A stretch of 61,555 nt of DNA, taken from assembly GCA_948469315.1 (NCBI GenBank), contig CAOKLQ010000011.1, positions 1 through 61,555 of the forward strand. Direction: 5' to 3'. Below the pieces are notes generated by a model. It had not been told where the DNA came from, did no database searches, and worked only from the letters and a program-made list of their open reading frames with translations. Origin of the DNA: an uncultured Clostridium sp. (GTDB lineage: Bacteria; Bacillota; Clostridia; TANB77; CAG-508). The translations under genes and the position numbers were made by a program. This document shows, in pieces, positions 45,531 to 54,719 of this stretch. The number at the start of each line of letters is the position of its first letter. The stretch's first letter is position 1.

Positions 45531-45700
45531 AAAGGCCAAGGGCTTCGCCCTTACCTTTTAATCCCATCCTACTTAAGACACCTTCGGTTTCTTAAGAATC
45601 TTTCAAATAAACTAGTTATAAATTAAAGTTTCGTTCTTGCTCGCTCCTCCCCAATAGCGTTGTAATAAGCTTCGCTTTAACAACGCTCATCGGTCACCCA
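45531..45700. repeat. Cluster of hairpin repeats between kinase and regulator genes
   Basis: The 289-base spacer 45497-45785 has no gene but three strong stems: AAGGGCTTCGCCCTT; CTTAAGA...TCTTAAG around ACACCTTCGGTT; and GCGTTGTAATAAGCTTCGCTTTAACAACGC. Their GC content is well above the surroundings. They separate two genes that should be one operon, which suggests later insertion of repeats. Confidence 0.6.
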
Positions 45701-45785
45701 CAAACAGCTCGCAAGTTCTGATTTTGCACCTAAATGCATATTAATTTACGTTTATAAATAGTAATTAAGATGAAATTTATATAAT

Positions 45786-46463
45786 TTATAATTTAATTAA
45801 AATATATCCTTGTCCTCTTTTTGTTTGTAATAATTCTTTTAGGTCTAATTCTTCTAATTTATTTCGAAGTCTTGTTATATTTACTGTAAGTGTATTATCA
45901 TCTATAAAACTTTCGCTTTCCCATAGACACTCCATTATTTCCTCTCTTGATACTATTTTTTCTCTATTTTGAACTAGATATTTTAAAATTTTGTATTCGT
46001 TTTTTGTAAGTTCAATTGATTTTCCTTGTTTTTCTATTGTACTTTTTGATGTATTTAAAATAAAATCTTTTGCATCTATTTTATCATTTATTTCATTAAA
46101 ATTATTTGCTCTTTTTAATAAAGATCCTATTTTAGCAAGTAAAATTTGTATGTTAAATGGTTTTGTAATGTAATGATCTGCCCCATAGTTTATACAAATG
46201 AGTTCATCTATTTGACTATCTCTACTTGTAATTATAATAATTGGTACATTAGACTTTTTTCTTACTTCCTTGCAAATGTGCTCTCCATCTGCATTTGGCA
46301 AGCTTATATCTAACAAAACAAGGTCAGGATTTATTGCTAGTATATCATTTATTGTATTTTCAAATGTTTTTAGCATAGTTACTTTATATCCATTATTATT
46401 CAAAAATTTTTCTAATTCATTCCTTAACTTTTCATCATCTTCTACTATTAATATTTTTTGCAT
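45786..46463 (-). CDS. OmpR/BceR-like response regulator
   Basis: A 225-residue protein. Receiver domain with IVEDDEKLRNE, the phospho-acceptor Asp in PDLVLLDISLPNADG, IIITSRDS and ITKPFN. The C-terminal OmpR winged helix (IELTKNEYKILKYLVQNREKIVSREEIMECLW, DNTLTVNITRLRNKLEEL, KRGQGYIL) follows. Partner of the kinase at 44476-45496. It probably activates the ABC genes through the inverted repeat at 44344. Confidence 0.94.
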   Translation of the reverse strand: MQKILIVEDDEKLRNELEKFLNNNGYKVTMLKTFENTINDILAINPDLVLLDISLPNADGEHICKEVRKKSNVPIIIITSRDSQIDELICINYGADHYITKPFNIQILLAKIGSLLKRANNFNEINDKIDAKDFILNTSKSTIEKQGKSIELTKNEYKILKYLVQNREKIVSREEIMECLWESESFIDDNTLTVNITRLRNKLEELDLKELLQTKRGQGYILIKL

Positions 46464-46655
46464 AGTTTTACCCCCTATGTTAATTTATAAAATAATATAT
46501 GCTTATTGTTTATTTTGTCAATAATTTTATAAAATAGCATATTATTTTAATTGTGTTTTTCATAAGTTTGCTTCAAGAACAGTTGATGCCATCATCGTCC
46601 CTACTTTACAGAACATATTTCAAATGCTATAATCTACTTTAGAAAAGAGGCAAAA

Positions 46656-47946
46656 ATGGCAAAAAAATATTTAGAAAAAAATGTATTAGATGCTGCAATG
46701 GAAAGATTTGAAGTAATTTTTAAAAATTTTGATAATATTTATTTTAGTGTTAGTGGCGGAAAAGATAGTTCTGTTATGGTTCAGCTTGCAAATATGGTTG
46801 CAAAAAAAATGAATAAAAAATTCGATGTGCTTTTTATTGATTTAGAAGCTCAATATCGTAATACTATTGAACATATTGAAGAATTAAAAGGCTTATCTCA
46901 GATACGTGATTTTTATCATATTGCTCTTCCTCTTGCTTTAAGAAATGCTGTATCTGTTCTGCAACCTAAGTGGATTTGTTGGGAAGAAGAAAGTAAACAT
47001 TTATGGGTTAGAAATCTTCCTAGCAATAGTATTAATATAAATAACTGTCCTTTTGAATGGTTCAAAAAAGGAGAAGAATTTGAAGAATTTATTTTACAAT
47101 TTGCTAATTGGTACAAGAAAAAATATGAAGGAAAAGTAGCTTGTGGAATAGGTATTAGAACTGATGAGAGTTTAAACAGATTTAGAACTATCGCCTTTCA
47201 AGATAAAAAACTTACATTTAAAAATTATCATTGGACTACTAAATTAAAAATAAATGAAAAACATATTGATGTATATAACTTCTACCCCATTTATGATTGG
47301 TCTACAGAAGATATTTGGGGTGCAGTAAGTAAATTGGATTTAAAATTTAATTATGTTTATGAACTTATGTATAAAAATGGCGTAAGTATCTATGAACAAA
47401 GACTTTGTCAACCTTATGGTGATGACCAAAAAAAAGGTTTAAATCAATTTAAAGCTTTAGAATATGATACTTGGAGTAAGGTTTTAAATAGAGTTAATCG
47501 GAGTTAATTTTGGAAATATTTATTGTAAAACAACAGCACTTGGAAATATAAAATCTTGCAAACCAAGTTTTATGTCTTGGCAAGAATACTCAGTATTTTT
47601 ATTAGAGAGTATTGGTATTTATAATCGAGACTTAATGTTACATTATTATAGAAAAATCAAAAAATTTATGATTTGGTATAAAAATAAATTTAATACTGAT
47701 ATAAAAGATATTCCAGATATAGCACCTCCTAAACTTGAAAATCAAAAAAAAGCAATTTCTTGGAGAAGAATAGCAAGAGCTCTTGAAAAAAATGACTTTT
47801 ATTTAAGAAGACTCTCTTTTGCTCAAACTAAAAATGATGACAAAGAATTAATGAATTTAATTCATAAATGGGACAATTTATTAAACAAAAAAACAAAAAC
47901 TGATGATAAGATTTTGCAAAAAATAATTGAAGAAAATTGTATATAG
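46656..47946 (+). CDS. IbrA-like PAPS-reductase-fold protein (DUF3440) with one CGG frameshift site
   Basis: A 429-residue protein. The N-terminal PP-loop ATP site YFSVSGGKDSSVMVQLAN and the following LFIDLEAQYRNTIEHIEEL define the phosphoadenosine-phosphosulfate reductase fold; the rest matches DUF3440. As triplets it ends at AAT CGG AGT TAA (47496-47507). Skipping one base at CGG (47499-47501) gives VNGVNFGNIYCKTTALGN and continues to 47946 with an exact codon count. In E. coli the IbrA/IbrB pair controls surface-protein genes; the biochemical reaction is not established. Two genes on is the ParB-like partner. Confidence 0.85.
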
Positions 47947-47956
47947 GAGTAGAATT

Positions 47957-48316
47957 ATGATTATTAAATTAACAAATAAAGATGAAAATTTTTATAAATA
48001 TATGGGAAAATTCTTTGGTTCTAGATTAGTTCAAAAACAAACTAATGATAGAATTTATGATGATGACAATAAAATTTGGTATATTTATTTAGATGAAGGA
48101 CAAGCTAAAGCTTTTGTTTCTATTAATAAAAATGTACTTAAAAATATATATACTACAAAAGAAAAGTATTTAGAACTTATATTAAAACAAATACAAAATG
48201 AAAATAAAATTACTTATAGTATTGTTACAAATAATTATTTAGATATTTATAAAAATTGTGGTTTTAAAATAAGTCAAGATAATACTTACAAAAATTTTGT
48301 TACAATCTATATGTAA
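47957..48316 (+). CDS. Small protein between ibrA- and ibrB-like genes, possibly acyltransferase-like
   Basis: A 119-residue protein starting MIIKLTNKDENFYKYMGKFF. AGGAG just upstream fixes the ATG at 47957, 30 bases after the first possible start. The tail VTNNYLDIYKNCGFKIS resembles the last strand and helix of GNAT acetyltransferases (N-x8-Y-x-x-x-GF), but the acetyl-CoA loop is not evident. It lies between the two Ibr-like genes in the same operon, so a common task is likely. Confidence 0.6.
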   Translation: MIIKLTNKDENFYKYMGKFFGSRLVQKQTNDRIYDDDNKIWYIYLDEGQAKAFVSINKNVLKNIYTTKEKYLELILKQIQNENKITYSIVTNNYLDIYKNCGFKISQDNTYKNFVTIYM

Positions 48317-48335
48317 GAAAGGTTATGATAAAAAA

Positions 48336-48863
48336 ATGAAAAATATCGAGTTTCCAGTATTAAATGTAAAAATGGTTGATATAAATAAAGTAATTGCAAA
48401 TGACTATAATCCAAATAAAGTTGCTCCACCTGAAATGCAATTATTAAAACATTCCATTGAAGAAGATGGTTATACCCAACCAATTGTTACTTATTATGAT
48501 AAGCAAAGAGATCTTTATATTGTAGTAGATGGATTTCATCGTTATCGCTGTGCTAAAGAATATTTCAATTTAAAACAAATTCCAATTGTTACTATTGATA
48601 AAGACCTAGAAAATCGTATGGCAAGTACTATAAGGCATAATAGAGCAAGAGGAACTCACCAAATTATTGATATGTCACATATTGTTTCTACACTAACTCA
48701 AAAAGGTTGGTCTGAAGCTGAAATTTCTGAACATTTAGGAATGGAATTAGATGAAATTATTAGATTAAAACAAATTACAGGTTTAAAAGAAACATTTGCA
48801 AACCATAAGTTTAGTAAGTCCTGGGAGGAATTTGAAGAAAATTTGAAAAAAAGTAGAAAATAA
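48336..48863 (+). CDS. IbrB-like ParB/sulfiredoxin-fold nuclease-domain protein
   Basis: A 175-residue protein. Residues 8-100 form a ParB N-terminal domain: VDINKVIANDYNPNKV, LLKHSIEEDGYTQPIVTYY, YIVVDGFHRYRCAKEYF and the motif TIRHNRARGTHQI. A helix-turn-helix-like region follows (GWSEAEISEHLGMELDEIIRLKQI). It matches IbrB, the ParB-like partner of DUF3440 proteins. The start at 48336 is chosen because the protein family begins at MKNIEFP. Last gene of the operon, before a strong terminator. Confidence 0.85.
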   Translation: MKNIEFPVLNVKMVDINKVIANDYNPNKVAPPEMQLLKHSIEEDGYTQPIVTYYDKQRDLYIVVDGFHRYRCAKEYFNLKQIPIVTIDKDLENRMASTIRHNRARGTHQIIDMSHIVSTLTQKGWSEAEISEHLGMELDEIIRLKQITGLKETFANHKFSKSWEEFEENLKKSRK

Positions 48864-48866
48864 ATA

Positions 48867-48911
48867 CAAGATTTTCTAAAAATATCAATTAGAAAATCTT
48901 GCAATTTTTTT
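48867..48911 (+). terminator. Terminator of the ibr-like operon
   Basis: CAAGATTTTCT and AGAAAATCTTG form a perfect 11-base stem (48867-48901) followed by eight T on the plus strand. Confidence 0.92.
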
Positions 48912-49608
48912 ATCTCATTTTTTGTGCTGCTATATTTACTGATGTTATTAAAGAATTATATTTTGTAACTAGTGACATTTCATTAAATTCAACTCTTGTG
49001 CTTTTAACTTCCCATTTATCTTTATTTTCATTTAGGAAATTAAACACATCTTCTATTTTTGCTAAGTAATTATTTACATTATCAATTGTTGAATTTACTT
49101 CTTCTAATTCTTTTTCAAATTGAATACTGTCTACAAATAAATCTTTATATTTACCAGAAAGTCCATTATCTGTTGCTCTTTTTTCTTTATATTCGTCTGT
49201 TACCATTTCATTTAGTTTTGTCTTTACTTCTTCACCTTTGGCTTTTGCATCAGCTATTAATTTTCTAGACTCGGTAAATTCTGGTCCATCATTTTTATAA
49301 TTATCTGCTGATAAAATTGTTGTAAATTTTTCATTTTGATACTGATCTTTTATTTCATTTGCAATTGATTGATATTCTAACACATAGTCTTTTAATACTT
49401 TTTCTACATCTGCATATTTCCCTTTTGATTTAATATCTTTATCTACTTGACTAGTATTGTTAATTTTATCAATTTCTTTACTAATAATTTGCTTTTGTAC
49501 ATTTCCATTTATAAAAGATCCTACTACTCCTACAATTGCTGTAATTACTACAATAGCAACTACAATAATTATAATACTTTTTTTGCTTTTTGAATTTTTT
49601 TCTTCCAT
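48910..49608 (-). CDS. Membrane-anchored coiled-coil protein, function unknown
   Basis: A 232-residue protein: a Lys/Ser-rich N-terminus, one membrane helix (about 12-33) and about 195 residues of highly charged helical sequence outside, with heptad-like Leu/Ile/Val spacing and no Cys. It may be a lipid-surface or wall-spanning helical bundle. I recognise no named family. Its 3' end meets the ibr-like operon terminator. Confidence 0.7.
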   Translation of the reverse strand: MEEKNSKSKKSIIIIVVAIVVITAIVGVVGSFINGNVQKQIISKEIDKINNTSQVDKDIKSKGKYADVEKVLKDYVLEYQSIANEIKDQYQNEKFTTILSADNYKNDGPEFTESRKLIADAKAKGEEVKTKLNEMVTDEYKEKRATDNGLSGKYKDLFVDSIQFEKELEEVNSTIDNVNNYLAKIEDVFNFLNENKDKWEVKSTRVEFNEMSLVTKYNSLITSVNIAAQKMR

Positions 49609-49832
49609 CTTTACTCCCCCTATTTTTTTATTTTTTAAAATATTTTAAATTCTTGTATATTATAACACCAGTATTTTAATAGTACAATACTTTTTATTAT
49701 TTTAATAAAAAAAAGCAAACTTAATATTTTATAACATACATAAAAATTATGAAAATCTAATGCTAGTCATACTTCATAATTATTAAGTAACAAAAAACGC
49801 CTTATCTCTTAGAAAAGTTTCTTCCACTATAT

Positions 49833-49864
49833 AAAAAATGAAGCACATTTATTATATGCTTCAT
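49833..49864 (-). terminator. Terminator of cotJC
   Basis: ATGAAGCA and TGCTTCAT form a stem whose minus-strand copy ends in a T-run (ATTTTTTATATAG). It lies directly after the cotJC stop at 49876. Confidence 0.8.
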
Positions 49865-49875
49865 CCTTACATATT

Positions 49876-50077
49876 TTAATTATTTTTACATCCACATGAA
49901 TCGTTCATATAAAACTTCTTCATAGCTAATTTATCTTGAACTCCACGAAGAGCTTCTCCAAATCTTTGAAAGTGTACCACTTCTCTTTCTCTTAAAAATC
50001 TTAATGGATCTATTACATCTGGATTATCTCTACATAAATCTATTAGTTTTTCATAAGTTGCTCTTGCTTTTTGTTCT
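49876..50077 (-). pseudogene. cotJC: Spore-coat protein CotJC, C-terminal part (interrupted gene)
   Basis: About 66 residues: EQKARATYEKLIDLCRDNPDVIDPLRFLREREVVHFQRFGEALR and a tail ending CGCKNN. This is the C-terminal third of CotJC, a manganese-catalase-family coat protein, with the ExxH metal ligands in REREVVHF. The middle of the gene is 8.2 kb away at 58241-58464, on the other side of a serine-recombinase element. Joining 58243-58241 to 50074 gives LAAEQKARATY with no extra residue. The fragment still has its stop and terminator, so it looks like an interrupted, restorable gene, not a decayed one. Confidence 0.9.
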
Positions 50078-50098
50078 CCTACCACTTTGAAAGTACAA
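50063..50098. other. Left attachment site of the cotJC element
   Basis: The gene-side half is GCTTTTTGT, the probable crossover is TCT (50075-50077), and the element-side half is CCTACCACTTTGAAAG. That half is the mirror of the right end (CTTCAAAGAGGTATCA). The serine recombinase gene ends only a few bases away, as is common for such elements. Confidence 0.8.
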
Positions 50099-50101
50099 CA
50101 A

Positions 50102-51739
50102 TTAAATCCTCCAGTATATTTTTATAGATTTTTTCTTTGTTGTTGGGTCTTTTTCTCCAACCTCTATATAGTCAATTAAATTATCAACCATTTCTCTTGT
50201 TAGTTCTGTTACATTAACATATTGTTCTAATAACTGCCTTTTAGATTTTAATGTTTCTTGTTCATTATTAAGTTCTAATAATTTCTTTTGTTTGTCTGTT
50301 AGTAATGCTTCAATATGTTCTTTATCTTTTCTTAATTCTGCACTTAATGAAACAAATTCTTCTTGGGTTATACTTTCATTTACCTTCTGCATAAATAGTT
50401 CTTTCAATGCTTTTCCATACTTATTTACTTTTGCTTGATATTGTTTTATTTCTTTTTGCAATAGTTCCTTATCATTTCTAAATTGATTTAAAATAACTTT
50501 TTCTTCCAACTGGTCTACATTTAAGTATTGCTTTATCAATGAATTTAATTCTTTAAGTACTGTTCTTTCAACTGTCTTTTCTGCTACAAAACTGCCAACA
50601 CAACTACTTTTATCTACTTGTCTAGTTGGGCATCTTAAATATCTGTCCCCGTGGGATTTACTTGTTTTTAATGTATAACCACAATTTTTACATTTACATT
50701 TCTTTGCAAATATTCCAATTTTACCACCACTAAAAGGCTTGAAATTTGCATTGATTTTACTTTGGACGCTATTCCATAAATTCATATCAATTATTGGTTC
50801 GTGTGTTCCTTTAACTATAACCCAATCTTCTTTTGGTTTAGGTTTATTCTTCTTGCTCTTATAATGCACACTACCATATTTACCTTGTACCATATTACCA
50901 ATATACATTTCATTTGATAACATATTTGATATTGAAAAATATTTCCATTTTGTACCTAGTTCGCTAGGTGGTGTCTTATATGCAATTCCTTGTTGTGCTT
51001 TATATTGTGTTGGATTTGGTGTTCCTCTATTATTTAATTTTCTTGCTATTGCTGTTTTTCCCATACCTTGATTATATAAAGAAAATACTTCTCTTACAAC
51101 TTTTGCTGCTTTTGGGTCAATAATTAAATGTCCTTTTTTCTTTGGGTCTTTTTGATAACCATATAATACTAACCCTCCAGTATGTAATCCTTTTTCTCTT
51201 TTACTTTTTAATATTGATTTTATATTGTCCGATAAGTCTTCCAAATACCATTCATTAACTAAACCATTGATTTGCCTTGATTTTTTATTTCCTTTTACCT
51301 CTGTATCTGCATTGTCTACCAAACCAATAAATCTAATACCCCATTCAATAAATAAACCATTAATGTACTTTTCTACCAATTCTAGTTCCCTTGTAAAACG
51401 GCTTTGGCTCTTACACAAAATAATATCAATTTCCTTTTGTTCTGCTAATTCTAATATCTTATTGAATTTAGGTCTGTTTCTATCTGCTCCTGTGTAGTCA
51501 TCATCACTATAAACCCCTTGAATTTCCCAACCTTGCCTTATTGCATATTCTGTCAACATTAACTTTTGATTTTGAATACTTCTACTATCATCCTCCTTGT
51601 TTTCCTTATCTCTGTCCTCCTCTGATAATCTGCAATAAATTGCTACTCTTAATTTCTTATTTTCCACAACTGCTTTGATTTCTTCTATGCTTTCATTCGA
51701 TAGGGCAGTATATGGAATTGATTTATTATTTTTGTTCAT
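50102..51739 (-). CDS. Large serine recombinase of the cotJC element
   Basis: A 545-residue site-specific recombinase. The catalytic domain starts RVAIYCRLSEEDRD (nucleophile Ser) with YSDDDYTGADRNRPKF and CKSQSRFTRELELVEKYI. A recombinase domain follows (GYQKDPKKKGHLIIDPKAAKVVREVF), then a zinc ribbon (CKCKNCGYTL and CPTRQVDKSSC) and a long coiled coil that controls direction. AGGGGG upstream supports the ATG at 51739. The gene ends 4-10 bases from the left att site. It catalyses integration and, with a directionality factor, excision. Confidence 0.94.
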   Translation of the reverse strand: MNKNNKSIPYTALSNESIEEIKAVVENKKLRVAIYCRLSEEDRDKENKEDDSRSIQNQKLMLTEYAIRQGWEIQGVYSDDDYTGADRNRPKFNKILELAEQKEIDIILCKSQSRFTRELELVEKYINGLFIEWGIRFIGLVDNADTEVKGNKKSRQINGLVNEWYLEDLSDNIKSILKSKREKGLHTGGLVLYGYQKDPKKKGHLIIDPKAAKVVREVFSLYNQGMGKTAIARKLNNRGTPNPTQYKAQQGIAYKTPPSELGTKWKYFSISNMLSNEMYIGNMVQGKYGSVHYKSKKNKPKPKEDWVIVKGTHEPIIDMNLWNSVQSKINANFKPFSGGKIGIFAKKCKCKNCGYTLKTSKSHGDRYLRCPTRQVDKSSCVGSFVAEKTVERTVLKELNSLIKQYLNVDQLEEKVILNQFRNDKELLQKEIKQYQAKVNKYGKALKELFMQKVNESITQEEFVSLSAELRKDKEHIEALLTDKQKKLLELNNEQETLKSKRQLLEQYVNVTELTREMVDNLIDYIEVGEKDPTTKKKSIKIYWRI

Positions 51740-51776
51740 TCTATTAGTTCCCCCTTTTAGAAAACAATAAAACAAA

Positions 51777-51813
51777 CCAATATTATGCTTATATTATTAA
51801 CACATAATATTGG
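51777..51813. promoter_or_regulatory. Operator-like inverted repeat before the recombinase gene
   Basis: CCAATATTATG (51777-51787) and CATAATATTGG (51803-51813) are perfect inverse complements with a 15-base spacer, 40-75 bases upstream of the recombinase start. Probably a control site deciding when the recombinase is made. Confidence 0.6.
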
Positions 51814-51839
51814 TCTTTGTAAACTGCTTTCACTAAAAT

Positions 51840-51950
51840 TTATCTATTTACTATCATATTTACAACAACTTGCCAAACCTTATTAAATGCTTGACTTCTT
51901 TCTGTTTCATTTGCTGAAACAAATACATTTTCACATACTATTGTGTCCAT
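51840..51950 (-). CDS. 36-residue peptide upstream of the recombinase
   Basis: Reads MDTIVCENVFVSANETERSQ and ends VVVNMIVNR, with GAGGGG nine bases before the ATG. It precedes the recombinase on the same strand. Small proteins in this place are often directionality factors or translational leaders, but I recognise no family and the call rests on ribosome site and position only. Confidence 0.45.
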   Translation of the reverse strand: MDTIVCENVFVSANETERSQAFNKVWQVVVNMIVNR

Positions 51951-52477
51951 ACTGAATACACCCCTCTTAATTCAATCTATTCAATATGAAAAATACTTAT
52001 GCCTTATAATTTTAAGAATAGATATTTTTACATACTGATAATCTAAATGTATTCTCGAAGTTGCACCTAATCATTAAACTACTATTTCTAGTACATAGGA
52101 ATTTCACCTTTCTACTCATTTATAGAATTACCCCCATTGTGTGCGATGTTCTGTTTATGATACTAAAATTCTTTAATATATCTAAACTATACACTCAAAC
52201 TGTGGCTAGGTAAAAGTATCATTATTCTGTATTTAATGATTTTATATTTAATTTTCAATGTTCATTTATACCTTTAATTAAAGGTATATTGGCAAATAAT
52301 CACTTGCACTAAATGTTCATAAAATTTGGAAACAGATTTTGTTCCTCTCATTATTAGTTTAGGAAAGTACAGTTTAAGAATTTTCAATTTTAGAACTTTA
52401 AGAGGTATATATTGAATAAAATTTGATAATGTGATAAAATAATGGAACAATAAGGTCAAAAAGAAGGTAATAAATTT
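51951..52477. other. Non-coding control region of the element
   Basis: A 527-base spacer between the divergent recombinase and XRE units. A perfect 20-base palindrome, ATACCTTTAATTAAAGGTAT (52269-52288), is the only clear signal and may be the XRE operator. I see no supportable gene. Confidence 0.5.
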
Positions 52478-53026
52478 ATGGAAAAAGATTTTGAAATGTA
52501 TTCAAATGAACAATTTGCAAAGAATTTAAAAACTATAATAAATAATAGTGGTTATGACTTAAAAGAAATCCCTCAAAAGTTGCAAACTTATTTTGGTACT
52601 ACTATTAGTGAAAAACAACTAAATAAATATTTAAAGGGTAATGCCACACCAAAGGCTGATAATTTATATCTACTTGCTGATTTTTTTAGTGTTTCTATTG
52701 ATGCTTTAATTGGTAGAACTGACTTGAATGATTTTTATGTTGAAATAGATGACCCAAAATTTAATAAATTTAATTTAGATTCCAATTCGAGATACAAATT
52801 AAGTGATTTAAAAAATGAAATTCAAATAAATGTATTGAACAAAATTATTTCTAAATCTAACTTACTAGATATTTTTTCAACTCAATTAGAAGATGTTACT
52901 GCTCAACTTAAAACTATAACAGATAATGAAACAAAAGATGATGTGATATTTCTTGCTAGTCATAAAGTACAATTAGAAATAGATAAATTATTTAAAAAAT
53001 GCTTAAAAGAATACTTAAAAAAGTAA
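52478..53026 (+). CDS. XRE-family regulator of the element
   Basis: A 182-residue protein. The N-terminal helix-turn-helix (FAKNLKTIINNSGYDLKEIPQKLQTYFGTTISEKQLNKYLKGNATPKADNLYLLADFFSVSIDALIG) is a Cro/CI type. The C-terminal 90 residues are helical and may dimerise. It is transcribed away from the recombinase. Such regulators usually hold an integrated element quiet. Confidence 0.85.
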   Translation: MEKDFEMYSNEQFAKNLKTIINNSGYDLKEIPQKLQTYFGTTISEKQLNKYLKGNATPKADNLYLLADFFSVSIDALIGRTDLNDFYVEIDDPKFNKFNLDSNSRYKLSDLKNEIQINVLNKIISKSNLLDIFSTQLEDVTAQLKTITDNETKDDVIFLASHKVQLEIDKLFKKCLKEYLKK

Positions 53027-53226
53027 GTACCAAAATTGGTCATTTTTGGTACTTAAATATTTATGATTTTCATTGTTTAACCTCTTAACTTCTGAAACAA
53101 CTGATATTCAAATATATTCAACCATATTTTTAATTTTTTAAAAAAAGTTTCAAAAATTAGTACCGAAAGGCTTGACTTTTAAAACTGCTATATGGTACTC
53201 TGGGACTAGGTTAGGAGGTTTTTTAT

Positions 53227-53782
53227 ATGAAAATAGGTTATAAAAGAGTGTCAACACATAATCAAAAATTAGATAGACAAACAGATTTGCTAAATGAATT
53301 TGGTGTTGAAAGAATATTTGAAGAAAAAATTACTGGAACAAAAATGGAAAGAGAACAATTAGAAAGAATGCTTGATACTTTAAGAGAGGGCGATGTGGTA
53401 GTTGTTACAGATTTAACTAGGTTATCACGAACTACTAGAGATTTATTTGATATTGTATCAATAATTGAAAGTAAAGGTGCTGGAATAAAATCACTAAAAG
53501 AAAGTTGGATTGATACAACTACACCTCAAGGAAAATTATTATTTACTATATTTGCACGGTTTATCTCAATTTGAAAGAGATTTGATTGCTGATAGAACTA
53601 AAGAGGGGTTAAGTAGTGCTAAAAGTAGAGGTGCAAAACTAGGTAGACCTCAAAAATTCAATGATAAAAAAGAAACAATTTTACAGATGTATAATTCAAA
53701 TGATTATTCTATAAATGATATTATAAATACAACTGGAATCTCTAAAACAACTTTATACAGATTAGTAAATGCTACTAAATAA
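53227..53782 (+). CDS. Small serine resolvase/invertase with one CGG frameshift site
   Basis: A 184-residue Tn3/Hin-type recombinase. It shows GYKRVSTHNQKLDRQ with the catalytic Ser, VVVVTDLTRLSRTTRDLFDIV, and a C-terminal HTH (YSINDIINTTGISKTTLYRL). As triplets it ends after 115 residues. Skipping one base at GCA CGG T (53557-53559) restores FAGLSQFERDLIADRTKEGL, where the Gly is conserved in the family (IFAGLAQFER), and gives an exact codon count and the usual length of about 185. Its presence on the mobile element means the CGG pattern also affects acquired genes. Confidence 0.92.
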
Positions 53783-53884
53783 GGAAATGCTGATTTTGCA
53801 TTTCCTTTTAAATTATCACTATGACTAACAACTGACAATCAATTTTAAGACATTTTTATAAATGGGCTAGTATAATTTGTTATC

Positions 53885-54271
53885 TTATTTTAATAATTTT
53901 GATTTTTCAATTTCAAATTCTGCATTTGTTATTATTCCTTGCTCTTTTAGTTTTTGTAGTCTTTCTAAATCTTCATATTTATTGCTACTATTAGTAACTA
54001 CTACTTTTTTTGGTTTCATAAGTATTGCAATAAGTACACCAAAAATACTTAATACTAAACCTAATTCAAATGCCCTTTTATTATCTGGCAAAATATATTT
54101 TGTTATCATTCCACAACCTATTGCTGAAATAACATAACCTAGAATTAGTATTGCTAACCAAAATTCTCCATAAAATAATAAACACCAACTTACTATAAGT
54201 ATTATAAATCCTATAACTGCTACTGTAATTCCTCTTGCTAACTTTTTTTCATTTTTATTTAAGTCTTCCAT
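53885..54271 (-). CDS. Membrane protein with C-terminal SHOCT domain
   Basis: A 128-residue protein with two or three membrane helices (about 12-36, 40-60 and 68-86) followed by the short SHOCT motif (DLERLQKLKEQGIITNAEFEIEKSKLL). SHOCT tails mediate oligomer formation in many membrane proteins. The role on the element is unknown. Confidence 0.8.
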   Translation of the reverse strand: MEDLNKNEKKLARGITVAVIGFIILIVSWCLLFYGEFWLAILILGYVISAIGCGMITKYILPDNKRAFELGLVLSIFGVLIAILMKPKKVVVTNSSNKYEDLERLQKLKEQGIITNAEFEIEKSKLLK

Positions 54272-54432
54272 TTTTTCACCCCCAATTATTCGACTTAATT
54301 TTACATTTTTATTTTATCATAATTATTTTTATTTGTATAGTGTTTTTATGAGTTATTTTTATATGAGTTAATAAAATAATATATTTATTTTAAACTATAC
54401 TTATCACTCACAAAGAAATGAGGTATAAGTAT

Positions 54433-54642
54433 ATGATACAATTAAATGTAAAAGAAATTCTAAAACAAAAAGGGAAAAGTAAATATTGGTTATTTAATGA
54501 AATGAATAATATTGGCACTATAAGTTATTCAAATTTTAATGCACTTGTAGAAATGAAAACAAAATCAATAAAATATGAAAATATTGATAAACTATGTCAA
54601 ATTCTTGATTGTAATGTTGCTGATTTAATAACTAGACTATGA
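54433..54642 (+). CDS. Mini-XRE (Cro-like) regulator
   Basis: 69 residues, almost all helix-turn-helix: VKEILKQKGKSKYWLFNEM, YSNFNALVEMKTKSIKYENIDKLCQILDCNVADLI. This matches the small Cro/CI family found on phages and ICEs. GAGGT eight bases upstream selects the ATG at 54433 rather than 54418. Confidence 0.82.
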   Translation: MIQLNVKEILKQKGKSKYWLFNEMNNIGTISYSNFNALVEMKTKSIKYENIDKLCQILDCNVADLITRL

Positions 54643-54719
54643 TTTTATAATGTGATTTCTAAAAATTGGTTAGAATTGAATGTCGTTTAAATAAACAATA
54701 AAGTAGGGGTATGTAACCT

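Noticed and set aside
52274..52459. 61-codon minus-strand open frame in the element control region
   Set aside because: No ribosome site, biased composition, and it covers a perfect palindrome and the likely promoter region of the XRE gene.
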